Shown: positions 5,575-11,475 of the stretch, in pieces | How positions within the stretch are numbered: position 1 is the first letter of the stretch | Layout of the letters: every line of letters starts with the position of its first letter | From: Kutzneria sp036403095 | GTDB taxonomy: Bacteria > Actinomycetota > Actinomycetes > Mycobacteriales > Pseudonocardiaceae | Assembly: GCA_036403095.1 (NCBI GenBank) | Contig: DASWRQ010000272.1 | Span: 1 to 12,197 of the forward strand | Direction of reading: 5' to 3' | DNA: 12,197 nt | Program-made: the position numbers and the translations under genes | Notes under the pieces: model-generated | Told to the model about the DNA's origin: nothing | Database searches by the model: none | The model's input: the letters and a program-made list of their open reading frames with translations, nothing else

Positions 5575-6027
5575 TCACGCCATCAGGCCGGCGGCGACGG
5601 TCGCGCCGAGTTCCCAGCACGCCTGGAGGTCGTCCTTGGAGGGCGTCGCGGTGACCAGCACGTGCTCGGTGACCCGGGCCCAGCCGAGGCCCTTGGTGAT
5701 GCCGTCGATGGCGCGCACGGCGCCGGACATGTCGCTGTTGCCGTGCACGTACAGCCCGAACGGGCGACCCTGCGTCGCGTCGAGGCACGGGTAGTAGACG
5801 AGGTCGAAGAAGACCTTCAACGCACCGGACATATAGCCCAGAGCGGCCGGCGTGCCGAGGATGAAGCCGTCGGCCGTCAGCACGTCGACGGCGGTGGCGG
5901 CCAGCGCCGGTCTGCGCACGACCTCGACGCCGTCGATCTCCGGGGTTGTGGCTCCGGCCACAGTTGACTCGAACATCGCCTGCAGGTTCGGCGACGGAGT
6001 GTGGTGCACGATCAGCAGTCGGGGCAC
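5575..6027 (-). CDS. Flavodoxin-fold FMN/NAD(P)H-dependent oxidoreductase-like protein
   Basis: A 150-residue flavodoxin-fold protein. After the first beta strand (PRLLIVHH) comes the FMN phosphate loop TPSPNLQ at residues 10-16, then GTPAALGYMSGALKVFFD at 58-75, a typical flavin-binding loop and helix, and YVHGNSDMSGA at 93-103. It ends with ACWELGATVA, common in an actinobacterial flavodoxin-family group. Members bind FMN and often reduce quinones or carry electrons; the partner is unknown. The open frame reaches back to 6231, but the upstream part is Arg-rich with no domain, so I start at GTG 6027, directly before the first strand; GTG 6033 is an alternative. No Shine-Dalgarno is seen. The gene is convergent with the reductase operon, its stop touching the terminator hairpin. 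Confidence 0.8.
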   Translation of the reverse strand: MPRLLIVHHTPSPNLQAMFESTVAGATTPEIDGVEVVRRPALAATAVDVLTADGFILGTPAALGYMSGALKVFFDLVYYPCLDATQGRPFGLYVHGNSDMSGAVRAIDGITKGLGWARVTEHVLVTATPSKDDLQACWELGATVAAGLMA

Positions 6028-6101
6028 CCGCACGACGATGCCGACCGGCCGCCGTGACCGCAACCGGTCGACGGTGCGTAGTCGCCGGATCGGGCGAAAA
6101 T

Positions 6102-6116
6102 CGTGCTGCCAGCACG
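6102..6116. promoter_or_regulatory. 15-bp palindrome in the divergent region
   Basis: CGTGCTG-c-CAGCACG is a perfect 7-bp inverted repeat around one base. It lies 75 bp upstream of the flavodoxin-fold gene start and about 150 bp upstream of the membrane-protein gene, in a 236-bp non-coding stretch (6028-6263). Its size and place suit a regulator site; the regulator is unknown. Nothing else in that stretch stands out except the -10 near 6248. Confidence 0.35.
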
Positions 6117-6244
6117 GTTCCGGCGGGCCGAGTTCGGTCGGGTGACGCTGTGTCGCGTGCCGATCTGCCGACGCGTCAAGGAAAATCACCGCGAGAAATA
6201 GGCAACCGCGGCGCCACCCCGGCCGTCTCACTGAGAGGAAACGC

Positions 6245-6253
6245 TGGTATAGA
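6245..6253 (+). promoter_or_regulatory. Extended -10 promoter for the membrane-protein gene
   Basis: TGG-TATAGA combines a TGN extension (6245-6247) with a good -10 hexamer (6248-6253). No -35 is evident near 6225, in line with extended -10 promoters. Transcription would start close to 6260, only a few bases before the GTG at 6264, so the GGAAGA at 6255-6260 may lie partly outside the mRNA. Confidence 0.4.
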
Positions 6254-6263
6254 TGGAAGAACT

Positions 6264-6596
6264 GTGGACGTCACAACTACTCTCCTGTCCGGCAGCCGGC
6301 GCAAGCGTGTGATCTACGCGGGCTGGCTGGCCGTAGGCATCGGCCTGATCGGTGCACCGCTGGTGGTCCTGTCGCTGTGGCCCGGCATCGACCACACCCC
6401 CTACTCGGCCAACACGGTCCTGCTCGCCTTCGGGCTGTGCCTGAGCTCCGTCGCCTACGCGTTCGGCCGCGCGGCCGTCGCGGGCATGACGGAAGGCCGG
6501 CCCCGACCGGTGTCGGGACCGGGCAACATCCCCTACCTGCTCGCCGGCGGTTTCCTGGCGGTCGCGGTGATCTCCCTGATCGTCGCGGCGGCCTGA
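6264..6596 (+). CDS. Small three-helix integral membrane protein, unknown function
   Basis: A 110-residue hydrophobic protein that I do not recognise as a named family. Three membrane segments are visible: about residues 17-39 (from VIYAGWLAVG), 51-73 (from TVLLAFGLCL) and 89-110 (from IPYLLAGGFLAV), with a basic SRRKR cluster at 11-15 that predicts a cytoplasmic N-terminus. A polar loop with EGRPRPVSGPG joins helices 2 and 3. Third codon positions are strongly G/C, as in the neighbouring genes, supporting real coding. GTG 6264 is chosen because an extended -10 and GGAAGA lie just upstream; the frame is open further upstream, but that part is not membrane-like. It ends six bases from the convergent mutase stop, with no terminator between them. 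Confidence 0.6.
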   Translation: MDVTTTLLSGSRRKRVIYAGWLAVGIGLIGAPLVVLSLWPGIDHTPYSANTVLLAFGLCLSSVAYAFGRAAVAGMTEGRPRPVSGPGNIPYLLAGGFLAVAVISLIVAAA

Positions 6597-6602
6597 GACC
6601 GC

Positions 6603-8252
6603 TTATTCGAACAACGCCGCCACCTCGCCGCGCAGCGCGGCCAGTCGGGCCACGGCCCGCTGACGCGCCGCGGCCAACCCGTCCCGATCCGGCACCGGTT
6701 CCACGATCTCCAGGTACGCCTTGAGCTTCGGCTCCGTGCCGGAGGGCCGGATCAGCACCCGGACCCCCTCGCCGCGCAGGGCCAGCACGTCGGCCCGCGG
6801 CCGGAGGTCCTCGGCCGTCACCGAAACGCCCGCCAGCGCCGTCGGCGGATCGGTGCGCAACTTGGCCATCAGCTCGCCGATCCGGCTCAGGTCGGTCACC
6901 CGCAGCGAGACCTGGTCGGTCAGGTGTAGGCCGTGCGCGACGGCCAGATCGTCGAGCACGTCCAGCAGCGAGCGGCCCTCGGCCTTCAGCCCGGCGGCCA
7001 GGTCACAGGCCAGCACCGCGGCCGAGATGCCGTCCTTGTCCCGCACATAATCCGGGTCCACGCAGTGCCCGAGCGCTTCCTCGTACGCGTAGACGAGACC
7101 GGCGCCGGCGCCGTCGCCGGCTCGCACGAGCCACTTGAAGCCGGTCAGCGTCTCGTCATAGCGGGCGCCGTGCGCCGCCGCGACCTTGGACAGCAGCGAT
7201 GAGGACACGATCGTCGTCGCGACCAGCGCACCAGTGGCGTCCATTGTGGACAGCACGTGCGCACCGAGCAGCACGCCCGTCTCGTCGCCCCGCAGCATGC
7301 GCCACGAGTCGTCCCGATCGCGGACGCCCAGCGCACACCGGTCGGCATCCGGATCCAGCGCGATCGCCAGATCGGCGTCGACCTCGGCGGCCAACGCCAG
7401 CAACAGGTCGGTCGCGCCCGGTTCCTCCGGATTCGGGAACGACACCGTCGGGAAGTCGGCGTCCGGGTCCTGCTGCTGTGTGACGAAATGCACGTCGGTG
7501 AACTCGGCGGCGGTCAGCACCTCGGCCAGCGTCGCGGCACCCACGCCGTGCATCGGCGTCGCGGCCACACGCAGCGATCGCACGCCGCCGACCGGCAGGC
7601 TCGCCGCCCGCGCGACGTACTCGCCGACCTCGGCCTCCGTGACGGTGGTCCACGTCTCGGCCCGCGGCACGGAAACTGCGGCTTGCACCTGGGCGATCGC
7701 GGCCTCGATCTGTCGGTCGGTCGGCGGCACGATCTGGGCGCCGTGCTCGATGTACAGCTTGTAGCCGTTGTCGGCCGGCGGGTTGTGCGAGGCCGTGATC
7801 TGCACGCCGGCGACCGCGTTCAGCCGCCGCACCAGGAACGCCGTCACCGGCGTTGGCAACGGTCGGTCCAGCACCCGGACGTCGAACCCGGCGGCCGCGA
7901 GCACACCGGCGACAGCCCGATGGAACTGCTCCGACCCGTGCCGCGCGTCCCGGCCGACGACCACGATGCCGCCGCCGTGGCCGTTCCGCTGCAACCAGTC
8001 CGCCAAGCCCGCGGTCGTCCGCACGACAACGGCCTCGTTCATGCCGTTCGCGCCGGCTCGCACCGGGCCGCGCAGCCCGGCAGTGCCGAACGTCAGCGGC
8101 CCGGACATGCGGTCGGCCAGATCGTCGATCGCGCCCTGGTCGCCGGCCATCGCCTTGGCCAGAACGCCCTGCAACTGGACCCGGGCGTCCAGGTCGGGGT
8201 CGTCGGCGATCCACCGGAACGCGGCATCGCGCGCCGACGGCGCGAGGCTCAT
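6603..8252 (-). CDS. pmmB: Phosphohexomutase family enzyme (PmmB-like phosphoglucomutase/phosphomannomutase)
   Basis: A 549-residue alpha-D-phosphohexomutase, the long form of about 550 residues. Landmarks: FGTAGLRG at 55-62; the active-site loop ITASHNPP at 152-159 with phospho-Ser155; the Mg-binding loop DPDADR at 300-305; RGDETG at 321-326; TGFKW at 370-374 and EEALG at 391-395 for sugar selection; and the phosphate-binding loop PSGTEPK at 503-509. All key residues are present. It moves phosphate between C1 and C6 (or C5) of sugars. Its ATG overlaps the purine nucleoside phosphorylase stop by four bases (ATGA), and the same pairing occurs in Mycobacterium tuberculosis as deoD-pmmB. With that neighbour, conversion of ribose-1-phosphate to ribose-5-phosphate, as in PGM2-type enzymes, is plausible but inferred. 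The symbol follows the mycobacterial homologue. Confidence 0.9.
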   Translation of the reverse strand: MSLAPSARDAAFRWIADDPDLDARVQLQGVLAKAMAGDQGAIDDLADRMSGPLTFGTAGLRGPVRAGANGMNEAVVVRTTAGLADWLQRNGHGGGIVVVGRDARHGSEQFHRAVAGVLAAAGFDVRVLDRPLPTPVTAFLVRRLNAVAGVQITASHNPPADNGYKLYIEHGAQIVPPTDRQIEAAIAQVQAAVSVPRAETWTTVTEAEVGEYVARAASLPVGGVRSLRVAATPMHGVGAATLAEVLTAAEFTDVHFVTQQQDPDADFPTVSFPNPEEPGATDLLLALAAEVDADLAIALDPDADRCALGVRDRDDSWRMLRGDETGVLLGAHVLSTMDATGALVATTIVSSSLLSKVAAAHGARYDETLTGFKWLVRAGDGAGAGLVYAYEEALGHCVDPDYVRDKDGISAAVLACDLAAGLKAEGRSLLDVLDDLAVAHGLHLTDQVSLRVTDLSRIGELMAKLRTDPPTALAGVSVTAEDLRPRADVLALRGEGVRVLIRPSGTEPKLKAYLEIVEPVPDRDGLAAARQRAVARLAALRGEVAALFE

Positions 8253-9064
8253 ACCTTCGCCACCAGGTCACGCAGCAGCGTGCCCATGTCGGTCGCGGCC
8301 AGCCGGCCGGCTTCCAGGACTTCTTCGTGGTTGAGCGGCTCGCCCGTGATGCCGGCGGCCAGGTTCGTCACCAGGGACAGGCCGAACACCTCGGCGCCGG
8401 CCGCGCGCGCGGCGATCGCCTCCAGCGCGGTCGACATGCCGACCAGATCCGCGCCCATGGTGCGCAGCATCCGGATCTCGGCCGGCGTCTCGAAGTGCGG
8501 GCCGGGCAGCGCCGCGTACACGCCGTCCTCCAGATCGGGGCGGATCGTGCGAGCCACTTCGCGCAGCCGCGAGGAGTACAGGTCGGTCAGGTCCACGAAC
8601 CGGGCCCCGACCAGCGGCGACCGGGCCGTCAGGTTGAGGTGGTCGCTGATCAGCACCGGCTGGCCGACGGTCATGCCCTGGCGCAGGCCCCCGGCCGCGT
8701 TGGTCAGGATCACGGTCCGCACGCCGGCCGCCGTGGCGGTCCGCACGTTGTGCACCACCGGGTCGATGCCGAAGCCCTCGTACAGATGGGTCCGGCCGAG
8801 CATCACCAGGACGCGGTTGTCGCCCAGCTTCAGCGAACGGATCGTGCCGCCGTGCCCGACCGCGGTCGGCGCGCGGAACCCCGGCAGCTCCGGCATCGGC
8901 ACCTCGTGGTCGGCCGCGCCGATCACGTCGGCCGCCGGCCGCCAGCCGGAGCCGAGGACGACGGCGACGTCGTGCTGCTCGACGCCGGTGCGCTCGACGA
9001 GCGCCGCGGCGGCGGCCGTCGCCAGCGCGTCGGGGGAAATGGAGTGTTCGCTGATACCGGTCAC
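8249..9064 (-). CDS. Purine nucleoside phosphorylase (trimeric class)
   Basis: A 271-residue class I (trimeric) purine nucleoside phosphorylase; it splits inosine, guanosine and their deoxy forms with phosphate into base and (deoxy)ribose-1-phosphate. Visible motifs: the phosphate loop LGSGW at 37-41, GRTHLYEG at 90-97, TNAAGG at 121-126, GPHFETPAE at 188-196 with the base-contacting Glu192, GMST at 209-212, and VTNLAAG at 232-238 with the Asn234 typical of 6-oxopurine-specific enzymes. GTG 9064 starts the frame 15 bp after the kinase stop; only a weak AGG stands in front, so translation may depend on coupling to the kinase gene. The mutase downstream overlaps by four bases. In M. tuberculosis the equivalent gene is named deoD, elsewhere punA, so I leave the symbol blank. 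Confidence 0.93.
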   Translation of the reverse strand: MTGISEHSISPDALATAAAAALVERTGVEQHDVAVVLGSGWRPAADVIGAADHEVPMPELPGFRAPTAVGHGGTIRSLKLGDNRVLVMLGRTHLYEGFGIDPVVHNVRTATAAGVRTVILTNAAGGLRQGMTVGQPVLISDHLNLTARSPLVGARFVDLTDLYSSRLREVARTIRPDLEDGVYAALPGPHFETPAEIRMLRTMGADLVGMSTALEAIAARAAGAEVFGLSLVTNLAAGITGEPLNHEEVLEAGRLAATDMGTLLRDLVAKV

Positions 9065-9079
9065 GCGGGCGAGCCTAAA

Positions 9080-10777
9080 TCACCCGGTGACCTGGAACTG
9101 CGGAGCGATCTGCAGGAACAGGGCGCGGGCCTCGTTGTAGGCGGCACTGCCGACCGTCGCCTTCGCGCCGACCACCCACAGGTCGTTGCCCTTGACCAGC
9201 ACCATCGCGATCGTGGTCGGCGGCGACTTGGGGCTGTTCACGGTGTACTCGATCTGCAGGCCCTCGGTGAAGCCCGCCACCGAGACCGGCTGCGACGGCT
9301 GCATGGTCACGGCCGGCAGGGCCTTCACGGCGTTCACGTAGGCATCGACCTTCGCGAGGTTCGGGAAGCGCTGCACGGACAGCTCCTCCGTGCCGTCCGG
9401 GTGGATGAAGAACACCTGGGCCCGGGGCGGCAGCGAGCCGGTGGCCGGGCGGTTCTGGTTGAACTGCTGCCAGCCGGTCGGCACGTCCAGGGCGAAATCG
9501 GCGCCGGAGCCGCCGTTGGTCGGCATCGCCTTGGCGTGCACCCGGGTCGTCGGCGCCTTGGTCGCCGTGGTCGACGGTTGAGTGCTCGGCGTGCTGCTGA
9601 ACGCGACCGCCGTCGGCAGCAGGGCCTGGCCGCCGAGATAGCGGGTCATGGCAAAGCCGCCGGCCATCGACACCGCCACGATCACCGCCGCGACCAGCGC
9701 CAACACCGTCGTGCCGAGCTTGCCCCGCCGCCGCCGTCGCGGCGTCGCCGCCTGGACCGGGGCCGGTGTCGTCAGCATGAACGGCAGCGGGCCCGGGTCG
9801 CTGGCCAGCGGCGTGTCCGTCGGCGGCGCCGGCGTCTTCGGCGGGGCGAACTGCTGGGACAGCGACCGGCGCGGCTTCTGCGGGGGCGCCACCGGCGCGG
9901 CGTCCGGGTTCGGCAGCGGGAACAGCACCGTGCCCTGCTCCGGCAGCAGCGGGCGCAGCCGTCGGCGCACCTCCGCCAGGCCCATCCGGGCGTCCGGGTC
10001 CTTCACCATCAGACCCGTGATCACCGGCTCCAGCGGGCCCGCCGACCTCGGCCTCGGCACGTCGCCGTGCACCACCTCGGTCACCGTGGCCAGCGGGTCG
10101 TCGTCCGCGTCGTACGGCGGGACGCCCTCCACCACGGCGAACAGCGTCGCGCCCAGGCTCCACAGGTCCGCCGCCGGCGTCACCTCCTGGCCCGAGGCCA
10201 CCTCCGGCGCGATGTAGGCCGGCGAGCCCAGCATGATGCCGGTGCTGGTCATCGTGTTCTCGGCGACGTTGCGGGCGATGCCGAAGTCCGTGAGCTTGAT
10301 CTGGCCGCTGTCGCCGACCAGCACGTTGCCCGGCTTCACGTCACGGTGCGTGATGCCCGCTCGGTGCGCCGCCTCCAGGCCCGCGGCCACCGCGTCCGCC
10401 ACGGCCGCCGTCTGCTGCGTGCTCAGCGGGCCCTGCTGGCGCACCACCTCCGCCAGGCTGCGCGAGGGCACCAGCTCCATCACCACGAACGGCTCGCCGT
10501 CCTGCCGGGCGATGTCGTGCAGCGTCACCACGTTCGGGTGCGAGAGCACCGCGATCGCCCGGGCCTCCCGCAGTGTCCGCTCCCGCAGGGCGTCCGCCTC
10601 TCCCGCCGGGATGCCCGGTGGGAGCAGCACCTCCTTGACCGCCACCTTGCGTTGCAGGAACTCGTCGTAGGCCGCCCACACCGTGCCCATCGACCCGTTG
10701 CCCAGCACGTGTTCGAGCCGGTAGCGGCCCGCGATCACACGGGACCGGGAGGGCGGCGGAGTTTCCGGCGTGGGCAT
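9080..10777 (-). CDS. Transmembrane Ser/Thr protein kinase (PknB-type, Hanks family)
   Basis: A 565-residue eukaryotic-type receptor kinase. The kinase domain starts at about residue 16 (AGRYRLEHVLGNGSMG, with the glycine loop at 25-31). Key residues are present: Lys48 in VAVK, helix-C Glu71, HRDVKPGN at 144-151 with catalytic Asp146, DFG at 164-166, APE at 190-192 and DLWSLGAT at about 204. A Pro-rich juxtamembrane linker (about 285-345) leads to a basic RRRRR stop, one membrane helix at about 354-378, a Ser/Thr-rich stretch, and an extracellular domain of ~140 residues from DFALDVPTGW to the end. That ectodomain has no PASTA repeats; it may resemble LpqN/PsbP-like folds (weak guess). ATG 10777 is chosen over GTG-type starts further up because GGAG lies nine bases ahead. 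It precedes the phosphorylase by 15 bp. Confidence 0.92.
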   Translation of the reverse strand: MPTPETPPPSRSRVIAGRYRLEHVLGNGSMGTVWAAYDEFLQRKVAVKEVLLPPGIPAGEADALRERTLREARAIAVLSHPNVVTLHDIARQDGEPFVVMELVPSRSLAEVVRQQGPLSTQQTAAVADAVAAGLEAAHRAGITHRDVKPGNVLVGDSGQIKLTDFGIARNVAENTMTSTGIMLGSPAYIAPEVASGQEVTPAADLWSLGATLFAVVEGVPPYDADDDPLATVTEVVHGDVPRPRSAGPLEPVITGLMVKDPDARMGLAEVRRRLRPLLPEQGTVLFPLPNPDAAPVAPPQKPRRSLSQQFAPPKTPAPPTDTPLASDPGPLPFMLTTPAPVQAATPRRRRRGKLGTTVLALVAAVIVAVSMAGGFAMTRYLGGQALLPTAVAFSSTPSTQPSTTATKAPTTRVHAKAMPTNGGSGADFALDVPTGWQQFNQNRPATGSLPPRAQVFFIHPDGTEELSVQRFPNLAKVDAYVNAVKALPAVTMQPSQPVSVAGFTEGLQIEYTVNSPKSPPTTIAMVLVKGNDLWVVGAKATVGSAAYNEARALFLQIAPQFQVTG

Positions 10778-10807
10778 GCGGCCATTCTCCACGAGCCGCG
10801 CCCGGCC

Positions 10808-10821
10808 GGTCTGCGCAGACC
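10808..10821. promoter_or_regulatory. 14-bp perfect palindrome upstream of the kinase gene
   Basis: GGTCTGCGCAGACC is self-complementary over all 14 bases. It lies 31-44 bp before the kinase ATG, in the 97-bp gap after the tetR stop, where a promoter or operator would be expected. It has no loop and no T-run, so it is not a good terminator. Either the adjacent TetR protein or another regulator could bind it. Confidence 0.35.
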
Positions 10822-10874
10822 CCGACACCGCCGACCGCCCGGATCGGTTGCGCGCGGCGCTGCGAAAGTCCGCG

Positions 10875-11390
10875 TCAGGTGTTGCGGAGTCCCGACAACA
10901 CGACCAGGGCCAGCGGATCGTCCACGCGGGCGCCGGGTCGGCAGACGACGAGCGCCAGCAGCTCCAGCACAGCCCGCGGCTCGATGTCGGCGCGCACGGA
11001 GCCTTCGGCCTGCGCGCCGGCGATCACCTCGAGCACCACGGCGTGCAATCGCTCGATGGGCCCGGCGGCGACGGGGTCGTCGTCGGGCACGGACTTGAGC
11101 ACGGCGAAGGGCTCCAGCACGGCGTCGCGTACGTAGCCGAGCAGAACGTCCCACCGGGAAAGGTCGGTGGCGGCGGCCGCGGCTGTGCGGTCGGCGAGCC
11201 GGCTGACCACGTCGCAGCTGATCAGCGCGAGCAGCGCGGAGCGGTCGGGAAAGTGCCGGTAGAGGGTCCCGACGCCGAGCCCGGCGGCCCGGGCGATGTC
11301 CTCCATGGCCACGCACTGCCCTGCGTCCATGAACACCCGGGTGGCGGCGCGCACGATCAGCTCGCGGTTGCGCCGCGCATCGGCCCGCAC
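10875..11390 (-). CDS. TetR-family transcriptional regulator (divergent to LLM oxidoreductase)
   Basis: A 171-residue TetR-type regulator, on the short side for the family. The DNA-binding domain is standard: RRNRELIVRAATRVFMDAG at residues 6-24, then MEDIARAAGLGVGTLYRHFPDRSALL at 29-54. The C-terminal part is helical and Ala/Leu/Val-rich with no recognisable ligand motif. GTG 11390 is well supported by GGGAGGG five bases ahead. It is transcribed away from the F420-type oxidoreductase gene, and the 85 bp between them carry two operator-like repeats, the classic layout of a TetR repressor controlling itself and its divergent neighbour. The kinase gene follows 97 bp downstream in the same direction but is probably a separate unit, given its own upstream palindrome and ribosome site. 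Confidence 0.9.
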   Translation of the reverse strand: MRADARRNRELIVRAATRVFMDAGQCVAMEDIARAAGLGVGTLYRHFPDRSALLALISCDVVSRLADRTAAAAATDLSRWDVLLGYVRDAVLEPFAVLKSVPDDDPVAAGPIERLHAVVLEVIAGAQAEGSVRADIEPRAVLELLALVVCRPGARVDDPLALVVLSGLRNT

Positions 11391-11408
11391 AAGTCCCTCC
11401 CAAGAAGT

Positions 11409-11424
11409 GGAATCTGGGGTTCAC
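11409..11424. promoter_or_regulatory. Operator-like repeat, site 1 (tetR side)
   Basis: GGAATCTGGGGTTCAC matches site 2 (11445-11460) at 13 of 16 positions, in the same orientation, with starts 36 bp apart. Its half-sites GAATC and GGTTC form an inverted repeat with one mismatch. It lies 19-34 bp before the tetR GTG, so bound repressor would block tetR expression. Confidence 0.55.
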
Positions 11425-11444
11425 CTTACGCTAGGGTCGTAACC

Positions 11445-11460
11445 GGAATCTTTGATTCAC
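11445..11460. promoter_or_regulatory. Operator-like repeat, site 2 (oxidoreductase side)
   Basis: GGAATCTTTGATTCAC contains the perfect inverted repeat GAATC-ttt-GATTC (11446-11458). It ends three bases before the oxidoreductase's ribosome-binding stretch (GAGGGGG at 11464-11470). Between the two sites is a further inverted repeat, TTACG-ctagggt-CGTAA (11426-11442), which overlaps -10-like hexamers TACGCT and TAGGGT; I cannot assign the exact promoters. Confidence 0.6.
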
Positions 11461-11475
11461 TTTGAGGGGGACGAC

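Noticed and set aside
6028..6231. Extended N-terminus of the flavodoxin-fold gene
   Set aside because: The extra ~68 residues are Arg-rich and precede the first beta strand with its usual start; the family is about 150 residues long.
7853..11098. Very long plus-strand open frame opposite the mutase, phosphorylase and kinase genes
   Set aside because: It is Arg/His/Gly-rich with no domain, and lies exactly antisense to three genes with complete catalytic motifs. Long antisense frames are expected at this GC content.
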